12,497 nt of DNA from Candidatus Poribacteria bacterium (GCA_016215705.1 JACRIR010000044.1:1-12497); one strand, 5' to 3'. Positions 1 to 5,652 are shown, counted from the stretch's first letter. Program-made: numbers and translations. Notes: generated by a model from the sequence alone, not told the origin.

Positions 1-145
1 AAATAAGGTGCTATACTTATGTAGGACATCTGAGGCCTCCTTTGCCAAAAGGTTTGTTTGCCAATCCCTTTTTAGCAGAAGATTCCGAAGATGTCCATTC
101 TCTTTTAACTAAGACTCACCAACTAATTTGGAGAAGAACCTGATT
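1..145. other. Intergenic edge, no gene recognised
   Basis: I find no supportable coding region or RNA here. The minus-strand DUF2442 gene ends just inside (stop at 146-148), so this is its 3' flank. No convincing hairpin followed by a T-run was seen on the minus strand. The left window edge cuts whatever lies beyond. Confidence 0.4.
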
Positions 146-391
146 TCATTTTCTCCTCCTTTTATCTTGGCGGATTACATACAGAACAGACACGCTGAAG
201 TCCTGCTCGTGGGGCCATGCCACTCCTCCGAACGCCACTGTTACGCGGCGAAAGTAATTCGGTTCCCTCAGTTCATGGAAAATCCCCTTGTCCAGATAGG
301 GCGAAACGTCGAATAAGCCTTTCCTGCCATCCGACAGTTGGATTCTCAGCCTGTAATCCCCGAATGGTTCTGCCGATATGACGTTGACCAT
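146..391 (-). CDS. DUF2442 domain-containing protein
   Basis: This is a small protein of about 81 residues from the chosen ATG at 391. The pattern is that of DUF2442: a short strand ending in DYRLRIQLSDG, then GLFDVSPYLDKGIFHEL, a phenylalanine-containing turn (NYFRRV) and the closing VAWPHEQDFSVSVLY. Family members are typically 75-100 residues and often sit in toxin-antitoxin-like gene pairs, commonly beside DUF4160 proteins; the biochemical role is not established. I chose ATG 391 because GAGGA lies 7 nt upstream and the DUF2442 homology begins there. An in-frame TTG at 460 would add 23 residues and overlap the HEPN stop as TTGA, so translational coupling from that start is also possible. 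It is the last gene of the MNT-HEPN-DUF2442 operon. The usual DUF4160 partner is absent from the window. Confidence 0.8.
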   Translation of the reverse strand: MVNVISAEPFGDYRLRIQLSDGRKGLFDVSPYLDKGIFHELREPNYFRRVTVAFGGVAWPHEQDFSVSVLYVIRQDKRRRK

Positions 392-456
392 GGCCCGGTC
401 CTCATAATGCTGTTCCAAAGCATGTTCAGTTGCTGGAATGAGATGGTTGACCTTAG

Positions 457-867
457 TCAAACCAGCCCTTTCAGGGCGTACAGGATTGCGTCTCTTACGG
501 ATTGCGCTAAGTCCAGGGCTTCTTCAGCTTGCTCGCGAGTTGGCTCGGGGATGTCGCCCGGATAGCGGATCACAACTCCGTAGGGATTCAGCTTTGTCAC
601 ATCCTTCAAGCCGTCAGCCAACTTCTTGTCTATTCGGCTTATCAGGTCGAGCAACTCACCGAGAATGTGAGTCTTGGGGAATTCAACTTGATGCCTCGAC
701 AGGTAAGCTTTCAAAAACTTCTCAGCAGCCTGCTGTGAGTGAAAGCATGACGGATATAAGGAAGTTCGCTCTTCCGAAAGCAGGGCTTCTGCCGCGTCCA
801 TGTCCGCATCAGCTTTCCGAAGCCACTGTCTGACGATATCTCGTCTAACCTCTTCAGGCGGCCTCAT
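457..867 (-). CDS. HEPN domain protein (partner of MNT nucleotidyltransferase)
   Basis: This 136-residue, mostly helical protein has the HEPN signature (PF05168-like). An N-terminal helix WLRKADADMDAAEALL (15-30) is followed by the core CFHSQQAAEKFLKAYL (41-56), then FPKTHILGELL and a late RYPGD (101-105) before the last helix. HEPN proteins paired with an MNT-fold nucleotidyltransferase form a widespread two-gene module. In the HepT subgroup the HEPN protein is an RNase toxin with an RX4-6HXY motif, which the MNT partner neutralises by AMPylation. I do not see that motif here: the only R...H spacing in the right area is R58 to H67, which is too long. So RNase activity is doubtful, and this may be the other large HEPN group of unknown role. 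The start at 867 overlaps the 3' end of the MNT gene by 14 nt, implying coupled translation. Confidence 0.88.
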   Translation of the reverse strand: MRPPEEVRRDIVRQWLRKADADMDAAEALLSEERTSLYPSCFHSQQAAEKFLKAYLSRHQVEFPKTHILGELLDLISRIDKKLADGLKDVTKLNPYGVVIRYPGDIPEPTREQAEEALDLAQSVRDAILYALKGLV

Positions 868-1174
868 AGATCACTTTCCCGTATTTGTTGGCGGGGTAGG
901 CGATGCCACCTATGACTTCTTTGCTTTCCTCGAACCACTCTGTGGAAATCACAATGACATCGAACGGATACCCAAGCCCTCGGAGCGCATCATGGATTCG
1001 CACGCTCTCTTCAGAATGATCGGCGGGGTTCGGTTCCACAACGAGTAGGTCCACGTCGCTGTCACGGGTCATTGTGTTGGTGGCGGCTGAGCCGAAGAGA
1101 ATTATTTTGTCCGGGGAGGCGATAGAAAGAATTCGCCGGGTGATCTCATGAATCAAAGACTCGTCAATTCCCAT
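854..1174 (-). CDS. MNT-family nucleotidyltransferase (MntA-like antitoxin candidate)
   Basis: This 106-residue protein has a minimal nucleotidyltransferase fold. The diagnostic GSX10DXD motif is complete: G28-S29, ten residues, D40-V-D42. A third acidic residue, D72, lies in the strand FDVIVI, so all three metal-binding acids of the pol-beta superfamily are present and the enzyme is probably active. In characterised MntA-HepT pairs the MNT protein transfers AMP to a tyrosine of the HEPN toxin; whether that applies here depends on the HEPN partner, which lacks the classical RNase motif. It is the first gene of a minus-strand operon and overlaps the HEPN gene by 14 nt. ATG 1174 is the natural start. 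AAGGA lies about 12 nt upstream, a rather long spacing. Confidence 0.9.
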   Translation of the reverse strand: MGIDESLIHEITRRILSIASPDKIILFGSAATNTMTRDSDVDLLVVEPNPADHSEESVRIHDALRGLGYPFDVIVISTEWFEESKEVIGGIAYPANKYGKVIYEAA

Positions 1175-1207
1175 GGAGAGATTAGGTCCTTTCGGCTCAT
1201 TTCACTT

Positions 1208-1236
1208 ATGCTACCACATTGCCGATTTTTCCGCAA
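1208..1236 (-). promoter_or_regulatory. Putative sigma70 promoter of the MNT-HEPN-DUF2442 operon
   Basis: On the minus strand, TTGCGG (1236-1231) and TAGCAT (1213-1208) are separated by 17 nt, about 35 nt upstream of the MNT start codon. The -35 box is a weak match and no operator symmetry stands out, so this is a prediction only. Confidence 0.4.
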
Positions 1237-1330
1237 CGCCAGAGCGAGGCTGGCTGGAGGCTGGAGGGAATACAGATCACGGTTTCAGGGTGAAGCCGAG
1301 TTTCAAGTTTCAGGACTCAAATCTTCAGCC

Positions 1331-1575
1331 TCATTTCCGAAGTAAGCGGATTAGGCCGTTGAGCACCTTGGCGGTTTCTTCACACTTGGCGTTGAGGGTT
1401 CGAAGTCGTCTGGATGCAGATAGCCGAGGCGATCAGCAAGGCCAATTTGGTATTCGAGTTCCCGTGCGGAACCGTACGACCCATGATCGTCGCAAACAGC
1501 CTTAGAGCAGCAAATCTGCTCGGCTATGTCAATAAATGCATTCTCCCTGACTCTGTCTCTGCAGCAGAGGAAATG
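1331..1575 (-). pseudogene. Relic of a four-helix-bundle protein (23S rRNA intervening-sequence family)
   Basis: Read on the minus strand, about 1480 to 1399 gives GSARELEYQIGLADRLGYL followed by HPDDFE. After a one-base shift near 1397-1399 the next frame continues LNAKCEETAKVLNGLIRLL-RK and stops at 1333-1331. These two pieces are the conserved third and fourth helices of the small four-helix-bundle family: an ELEYQ..LA..LGYL helix, then a C-E-E-.-.-K-.-LN-.-LIR helix. Upstream, AFIDIAEQ (near 1540-1520) resembles the family's IAEG core but is followed by unrecognisable sequence, and I find no start codon or N-terminal helix. The gene is therefore frameshifted and eroded at its 5' half. Family members are about 115-125 residues with unknown function. 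Plus-strand ORFs in this interval have no recognisable content. Confidence 0.6.
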
Positions 1576-1599
1576 AATCTATTGAGGCGCCAGTTCCGT

Positions 1600-1629
1600 T
1601 TGACGGTTCTATGGCATTTTGAGTAGAAT
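1600..1629 (+). promoter_or_regulatory. Putative sigma70 promoter of hicB
   Basis: TTGACG (1600-1605) and TAGAAT (1624-1629) are separated by 18 nt. A short dyad, AGCGGC/GCCGCT (1645-1650 and 1653-1658), lies just downstream in the predicted leader, where a HicB-type operator could be; that link is inference. Confidence 0.5.
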
Positions 1630-1688
1630 TAGGCAAGGACTGTGAGCGGCTTGCCGCTGGTGACCATGGAAAACCGGGAAGGAGAACA

Positions 1689-1907
1689 ATGAGGACTTTC
1701 ACCGCCTATGTCGAATGGGACCCTGAGACGAAACTGTATGTGGGAATAGTGCCCGGCATCGCCGGCGCGCATACGCAGGGCGCCACACTGGACGAGTTGC
1801 AGAAGAACCTCAAAGAAGTTCTGGAATTGTGTCTCGAGGATTACAGGGAATCTCCCGAAGACCTCCCTGTATTCGTCGGCCTCCAGCAGATTGAGGTCTC
1901 TGCGTGA
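1689..1907 (+). CDS. hicB: HicB-family antitoxin-like protein
   Basis: This 72-residue protein has the partial RNase-H-like fold of HicB. A first strand TFTAYVEWDPETKLYVG is followed by IVPGIAGAHTQGATLDEL, then the amphipathic helix QKNLKEVLELCLEDY, and an end at VFVGLQQIEV. HicB proteins bind and block the HicA mRNA-cleaving toxin. Those with a C-terminal DNA-binding domain also repress their operon, but this short form has none, which is common in the family. The start is firm: AAGGAG (1679-1684) sits 4 nt before ATG, behind a good promoter. Its stop TGA overlaps the GTG start of the hicA remnant. Because that toxin is destroyed, this antitoxin looks orphaned, although its own frame is intact. 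Confidence 0.85.
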   Translation: MRTFTAYVEWDPETKLYVGIVPGIAGAHTQGATLDELQKNLKEVLELCLEDYRESPEDLPVFVGLQQIEVSA

Positions 1908-1989
1908 CTCGGCTCCCCATCACCGTACCCCGCCATTCCGGCAGAGACCTTGCTCGCCCGTTGACTCGCGAAATCATCCGCGAAATAGA

Positions 1990-2174
1990 ACTCAGTCCCC
2001 AATGCTGTTCACGTAAGGGTGACCCGTCCATGTGGTGGCGAACTGGGACATAATTCTGTAGGTGCGAATTTATTCGCACAAAGGGCTTCCGCCTTGTTTT
2101 CGGACAAACCATGCGAATAAATGCGCACCTACAGAATCATGCGTCCGTTAAGTGAACATCATTGACTCAGTCCC
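1990..2174. mobile_element. 165-bp MITE-like element with 17-20 bp terminal inverted repeats and a 10-bp target duplication
   Basis: The element runs 2000-2164. Its left end CAATGCTGTTCACGTAA and right end (2148-2164), read in reverse complement as CAATGATGTTCACTTAA, agree at 15 of 17 positions; extended to 20 bp, 17 match. Both sides carry an identical ACTCAGTCCC (1990-1999 and 2165-2174). It encodes no transposase, so it would need one supplied in trans. A 10-bp duplication is compatible with IS4-related or ISAs1-type transposases, but I cannot assign the family. The inner part holds a second long inverted repeat (separate entry). Excision in silico rejoins the HicA reading frame, which independently supports these boundaries. 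Confidence 0.85.
2053..2137. repeat. Long imperfect inverted repeat nested inside the MITE
   Basis: The arm 2053-2078 (beginning ATTCTGTAGGTGCGAA) and the arm 2112-2137 are reverse complements over 26 nt with one mismatch. They flank a 33-nt GC-richer loop. The arms contain the near-palindrome TGCGAATAAAT(T/G)CGCA. The unit could be a separate REP/MITE-type insertion inside the larger element, or its normal core. Transcribed, it would fold into a very stable hairpin. Confidence 0.8.
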
Positions 2175-2239
2175 GAACAGTTCGTGGAAGAACTGACGAG
2201 GCTATAAGCTACGAGTCAGCTTCCAGGCGCCAGCCAGCC

Positions 2240-3391
2240 TCATAAGTTCGCCTTATGCAACCTGTTCCGGAGGCTTGGTTTCCTGTCGTGTTCGCAGTGC
2301 AGGGCGTTCATGCGGTTGGCAAACTCGGTGGTCTTGCCTTGCATACGGGCGAGGTCACGCAGGTCAATGAGGATGGAGACGGCCTCGTCGTACCGCTTTT
2401 GTTGCTTGGTTGCGATGAGGTTGTCAACTTCGGTCCATAAGGCGGCTTCCTTGCCGAAAAGAGATTCGACGTGTCTCTTGTGGTTTTCGGTCCGGATTTT
2501 CTCAAGACGGGCCTCTTCTTTTGCCTTTTTTTCAGCCTCGCGCTTCTTTCGTTCTTTGGAGATCACCTCGGCGCGGGCGACAAGCTCACCAACGCTTCGC
2601 CGGCCGCCGCTTTGTAAACCAGAGGCGGAATCTGCCGCGCCGCGAATTTCGAAGAGGGCTCGCTGCCTGAATTCGGCGGCGACATGCGGATCGTCCCCAT
2701 CGAGCAATCGCATAAGAAACGAATCCTTGTCCTTCGAAGGTAAGTTGGCCACCCATGTTGCCAGGTCGTCTTTTGACGGGCCGTGCGGGAGTTTTTCGCC
2801 GCTTTTTTCCGAGACGGTTGCGATCAGATCGGGGTCTATGCGGAGAAATTTCGCCAGACTCTCAAGTGGCTCACTGAGTGATGAGAGTCCGGGAGGCACA
2901 GGCGGATCGAGGTCATCGTCCGCGAGCATACCTCTGTGCACGGCGCTCAGCCATCCAAGGTAGAGGCAGCGGTGGTCGCCATTCATCAGGTCCGACCGCA
3001 GAGGTATCAGCGAATCCAGCCATCCCTCTCCTTCTTCCCATCCGGGCTCTTCTTCGTTGGAATCGAACGAGAGAACGAGATGGTCGCCATCCATACGGCT
3101 CCACAGCGTTTCGTCCGCGTGGTATCCAGCCACTGTGTCGGGATTGAGCAGTCGTTTCGGAATCCGGAAGATAAGTCGGCGGGTTCCCCAGTTGGCGACG
3201 TAGAGAAAGGCGTCGAAGTATTTCTCCATCCACTTATCCACATTGCCTTTGAAGCTGCCCCAGTTGTATACGTTGACGAAGCTGGTAGGCGTTATCTCTG
3301 CGCGAGAGGAGTAATCGCGCAATTCATCCATTTGCTTTTGTGTCAAGCGGTGATCAACGGCCTGGAATTCATAATATTGGTATTCGCTCAT
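2240..3391 (-). CDS. Conserved hypothetical protein with C-terminal coiled coil
   Basis: This 383-residue soluble protein has no signal peptide or membrane segment. The N-terminal part (about 1-180) has a distinctive pattern: YQYYEFQAVD (4-13), ITPTSFVNVYNWGSFKGN (33-50), YVANWGTRRLIFRIPKRLL (64-82) and a later LYLGWLSAV. Residues 270-312 are a highly charged Lys/Glu/Arg coiled coil. The C-terminus (334-383), YDEAVSILIDLRDLA ... HDRKPSLRNRLHKANL, resembles from memory the tails of SWIM zinc-finger proteins; no SWIM cysteines are present here. I recognise it as a conserved family of unknown function found with genes like its two upstream neighbours. Its ATG overlaps the stop of the upstream gene as ATGA, so translation is probably coupled. 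It is the last gene of the operon. Confidence 0.85.
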   Translation of the reverse strand: MSEYQYYEFQAVDHRLTQKQMDELRDYSSRAEITPTSFVNVYNWGSFKGNVDKWMEKYFDAFLYVANWGTRRLIFRIPKRLLNPDTVAGYHADETLWSRMDGDHLVLSFDSNEEEPGWEEGEGWLDSLIPLRSDLMNGDHRCLYLGWLSAVHRGMLADDDLDPPVPPGLSSLSEPLESLAKFLRIDPDLIATVSEKSGEKLPHGPSKDDLATWVANLPSKDKDSFLMRLLDGDDPHVAAEFRQRALFEIRGAADSASGLQSGGRRSVGELVARAEVISKERKKREAEKKAKEEARLEKIRTENHKRHVESLFGKEAALWTEVDNLIATKQQKRYDEAVSILIDLRDLARMQGKTTEFANRMNALHCEHDRKPSLRNRLHKANL

Positions 3392-3729
3392 GGTTGGTTG
3401 ACCTCAAGCTCAGGCTTTGCAACGGCCTCGTTTTGCAGTTTTTCTTCCCGCTTGCGAGCCTTCTTCTGCTCGTCGAGGCGAACCTTTTCCTCGAGTGACA
3501 AGACGACGTCCGGTTGTTTCTTGCCGAAGCGTTTGAAGTAGAGGTGCTCGATGAATTGCGGGAGCGGCATCTTCCACGGCTCCTGCTCGTGGTTGTCCAG
3601 CTTGCCAAGCTTATTGGGATTCATCCCGAGTTCGCGAGCCATTTGAACCTGAGCATGAGACAAGTGGTGTCGTTTGCGAGCGTCTATCCATGCTTGGAGC
3701 TTCTGGTTAGGTTTCTTTTTCTTGGGCAT
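3388..3729 (-). CDS. Small basic conserved hypothetical protein, helix-turn-helix-like
   Basis: This 113-residue, very basic protein starts MPKKKKPNQK. The conserved core is WIDARKRHHLSHAQVQMARE (14-33), LGMNPNKLGKLDNHEQEPWK (34-53) and LPQFIEHLYFKRFG (56-69). The run of two short helices (AQVQMARELGM, then NPNKLGKL) suggests a helix-turn-helix-like nucleic-acid-binding fold, but this is inference from pattern only. The C-terminal 35 residues are charged and probably disordered. RBS AAGGAG (3746-3741) lies 11 nt upstream of ATG 3729, inside the end of the DUF6880 gene. Its stop overlaps the next start (ATGA), so the three genes form one unit. I recognise the sequence as a widespread uncharacterised family, with no proven role. 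Confidence 0.85.
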   Translation of the reverse strand: MPKKKKPNQKLQAWIDARKRHHLSHAQVQMARELGMNPNKLGKLDNHEQEPWKMPLPQFIEHLYFKRFGKKQPDVVLSLEEKVRLDEQKKARKREEKLQNEAVAKPELEVNQP

Positions 3730-3737
3730 TGAATGCG

Positions 3738-4839
3738 TTACTCCTTATACCGGGACCAGAAACTCGACTTCCGACGATGGGTCTCCAGGAGCTTTGCCTT
3801 GTAATCCGTGTGCACGGCAACTTGGCCCCAATCGGTAATCATGCCGGCCAGTTTGTCGAGTTTCTTCAGGGGATTGCATGATGATTCGGGTCTCATCCTC
3901 GATCACTTGTTCACGCTTGTCGTTCCCGATAGTCGCCAGTAGTGTGGTCAGGTTCTGCGTGTGCCGGTAATTGTGAAATATGCGCCAGGCGATTTCCGCT
4001 GCCTTTTCCCGATCGCCCAATTTCTCATAGACAGACAATAGCAGCCGGTTGCGTTTGCCTGCCTCGAAGGTTTCCTCTTCTGGAATGCGTTGCAGCCAAC
4101 TGAGGGCTGTTTCGGCGCTTCCCGAATCGAGCCAAACTTCTGCGATGTCGAGGCAGGAGGCTGTGGTGATTTGAGGCCACGCCGCGAGGCGCGCTTTTTC
4201 GAAGAGTGGCGCATCTTTCAATTGCCTCGCAAGCGATCCTATGCCGATGAAGTAGCCTCGAGAGCAGTATTCGTCCGTTTCCTTTTCTGCGAGCCGCCAC
4301 AGTCTTTCGACAAGATTGCGCATGGATTCTTCCGCAAGGTATTCGCGGGCGCAATCAATGAGAACGTCTCTCACACCATAGGAATCCTTTCGCAGAAGCT
4401 TCAAAACCAAATCACACAGCCAGTCCTTGTCTGTGCATTGCGACGCATAGTGAACAAATAGATCACGGGCTTCGTCGCGAAATACATCCCCGATAAATCC
4501 GTCCGAATCGTCGCAATACTCAAAAGCCGTGTCATCAACTTCGTAAAAAGCTGCAACCAATTCAACGCCTGTTCGCGGGTCGCAATTGCCGGCTTTCAAG
4601 TCTTCAAGCAGCGTTCGCAATTCGTCCGCGAACTCCGAGGATTTGGTCCTGCCGACAAAGCCCCGTCTCCGTCTGACCTCGGCCAGTCCGGCCTTGAACC
4701 TCACCGTGTTTTCCTGCGGCGTTGCGATCAGTCGTTTCACAAGGTCGGCAGCGGCTTCACTGGTCTCGGCAAGCTGTAACAGAGCGTCGGCCAGTTGCTC
4801 GGGTTGCAGCCGGATCAGTTTTTCACGCGCATCATCCAT
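3738..4839 (-). CDS. DUF6880 family protein, frameshifted near the C-terminus
   Basis: A helical-repeat-like protein of about 366 residues when corrected. The N-terminus has the DUF6880 look (LQPEQLADALLQLAETSEAA, 11-30), and the family hallmark DDTAFEYCDDSDGFIGDVF lies at 102-120. Residues 200-310 look like TPR-type helices (ALSWLQRIPEEETFEAGKRN, then KAAEIAWRIF). As read from ATG 4839 the frame ends at 3745 with an unlikely tail after M321. Shifting one base near 3876-3885 gives a convincing ending: PLKKLDKLAGMITDWGQVAV, DYKAKLLETH and RRKSSFW, with stop TAA 3740-3738. This matches the family pattern of a His followed by RK..FW. The shift is either a real mutation or a sequence error. RBS AAGGA is 8 nt upstream of the ATG, within the end of a truncated upstream gene. 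Function unknown. Confidence 0.82.
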
Positions 4840-4905
4840 TCGCTATTTCCTTTTCGGCTTTTGCCAGTAGCGCCTTGAAACGAAAGAAATGGCATGCGTT
4901 TTCCT
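4832..4905 (-). pseudogene. 3' remnant of a gene upstream of the DUF6880 gene
   Basis: In the frame ending at TGA 4834-4832 the minus strand reads IQENACHFF, RFKALLAKAEKEIANG, an alpha-helical C-terminus with plausible composition. It overlaps the DUF6880 start by 8 nt (ATGGATGA), a typical operon arrangement. The frame closes upstream at a TGA near 4902, and no longer ORF is found. Thus only the last 23 or so codons of a former first gene appear to survive. The product is not identifiable. Confidence 0.4.
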
Positions 4906-5059
4906 GGATGCCTCACAAAGCCAGTCCTAAAGTAACAAATTCCCTCCCACGATGTCAATGAGCGATTCGACATCGGACAATTCGTGCGGACCGCTGGATT
5001 CGAGATCAAGCGGCGTGTCGCTCAAATGTGCCCTATCCGCATCAGGTCCGGCTGGGATT
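4906..5059. other. Decayed intergenic sequence with no clear gene
   Basis: A minus-strand frame across 5045-4927 gives LDLESSGPHELSDVESLIDI and then VGGNLLL and a stop. Its composition looks protein-like and vaguely recalls C-terminal parts of nucleotidyltransferase-type proteins, but I cannot assign it. It is probably the end of another broken gene. Confidence 0.3.
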
Positions 5060-5102
5060 GAATAGTGCCGGCATCGCCGGAGCCCATACACGGGGCGCCG
5101 CA
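5060..5102 (+). pseudogene. Second, degenerate hicB fragment
   Basis: These 43 nt match the hicB coding segment 1744-1787 (the part encoding GIVPGIAGAHTQGAT) at 38 of 44 aligned positions, with five substitutions and one missing base in the run of Cs, which shifts the frame. Similarity fades on both sides. It is a relic of a related hicB, not an expressed gene. Confidence 0.6.
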
Positions 5103-5228
5103 TGACGCGACTTAAACACTGAACCATGAACAGGTTCCGTCTTTCGTCCTATTTGTTAACAAAAAGTTCCTTGACCTATTCTCCCCAATCGTTCATCATA
5201 AGCGTCAGGGTGCTTTGCGATGCGCCCG

Positions 5229-5266
5229 GGGTTTTAAGTCTTTGGTTCGAGTCCCGGGTAAACCCA
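5229..5266 (+). other. tRNA-like 3' fragment (acceptor/T-arm minihelix)
   Basis: GGTTCGAGTCC (5244-5254) is a textbook T-loop region. GGGTTT (5229-5234) can pair with AAACCC (5260-5265), followed by an A in discriminator position. The T-stem is imperfect, no D or anticodon arm is present, and no matching full-length 5' half was found. It may be a deleted tRNA gene or an old integration scar, but chance resemblance is not excluded. Confidence 0.25.
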
Positions 5267-5467
5267 TAAGGAAATGAGGGAATGGCCCAGCGCTTCGCGA
5301 GGGAAAAAGGATAATGGAAAAACGGTCAATAGGGAAAACAAAAGATCGCCCCGTGTCTCTCTCCGAGGCTTCCGAAGTCCCGCGCCTCGCGAATTCGTGG
5401 TATTCCTGTTGCAGTTTTCTTTGGAAAGAAGCATGCCAAAATGCGTTCTATGGGCTCAATGCCAAAA

Positions 5468-5493
5468 AACACGTCACTCGCGTCACTCGCGTC
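5468..5493. repeat. Tandem CGTCACT-type repeat
   Basis: The sequence repeats (A/C)GTCACTCG units in tandem, ending in CGTCAC. A related array with CGTCACAA/CGTGTCACAA units lies at 5628-5652. No function is seen. Confidence 0.5.
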
Positions 5494-5627
5494 ACAAAAC
5501 CGCAAAAAAGCGCTCTGAATCAGACATCCGCGCACGACGCAAACCTGTGCCACCGAATTACTTGCGTATTCCCTTCCGCATCTCGTCCTTCGCCTTTCGC
5601 CTCTGTCTCTGTCGTCCATGAAAGCGC

Positions 5628-5652
5628 GTCACAACGTGTCACAACGCGTCAC
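5628..5652. repeat. Tandem 10-nt CG(C/T)GTCACAA repeat
   Basis: Two and a half copies of a 10-nt unit CGYGTCACAA are seen, related in core (GTCAC) to the array at 5468-5493. No function is seen. Confidence 0.5.

Larger units (their letters stand above)
1904..2207 (+). pseudogene. hicA: hicA toxin pseudogene (N-terminal half deleted, interrupted by a 165-bp element)
   Basis: From GTG 1904, overlapping the hicB stop, the frame reads VTRLP and then at once ITVPRHSGRDLARPLT, REIIREIELSP. The first five residues fit the usual start of HicA proteins encoded after HicB, and the rest fits the C-terminal half. The intervening segment of roughly 30-40 residues, which holds the catalytic G-S-H histidine, is missing, consistent with an internal deletion. 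The frame is then broken at 1999/2000 by the inserted element. Skipping the element (2000-2164) and one copy of the target duplication, the frame resumes at 2175 as EQFVEELTRL and stops at TAA 2205-2207, a normal HicA tail. As it stands, translation from GTG would give a 49-residue product ending at 2053. It cannot be an active RNase because the catalytic His is absent. Confidence 0.75.

Noticed and set aside
1173-1626. Plus-strand frames of 65-110 codons between the MNT gene and hicB
   Set aside because: They lie on the opposite strand of the four-helix-bundle relic and have no recognisable content or start signals.
5190-5266. Complete tRNA gene
   Set aside because: Only a T-arm and acceptor-like part exist; no D arm, anticodon arm or matching 5' acceptor strand, and the T-stem has a mismatch.
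5468-5652. CRISPR array
   Set aside because: The GTCAC repeats are 9-10 nt with no spacers of regular length and no cas genes nearby.
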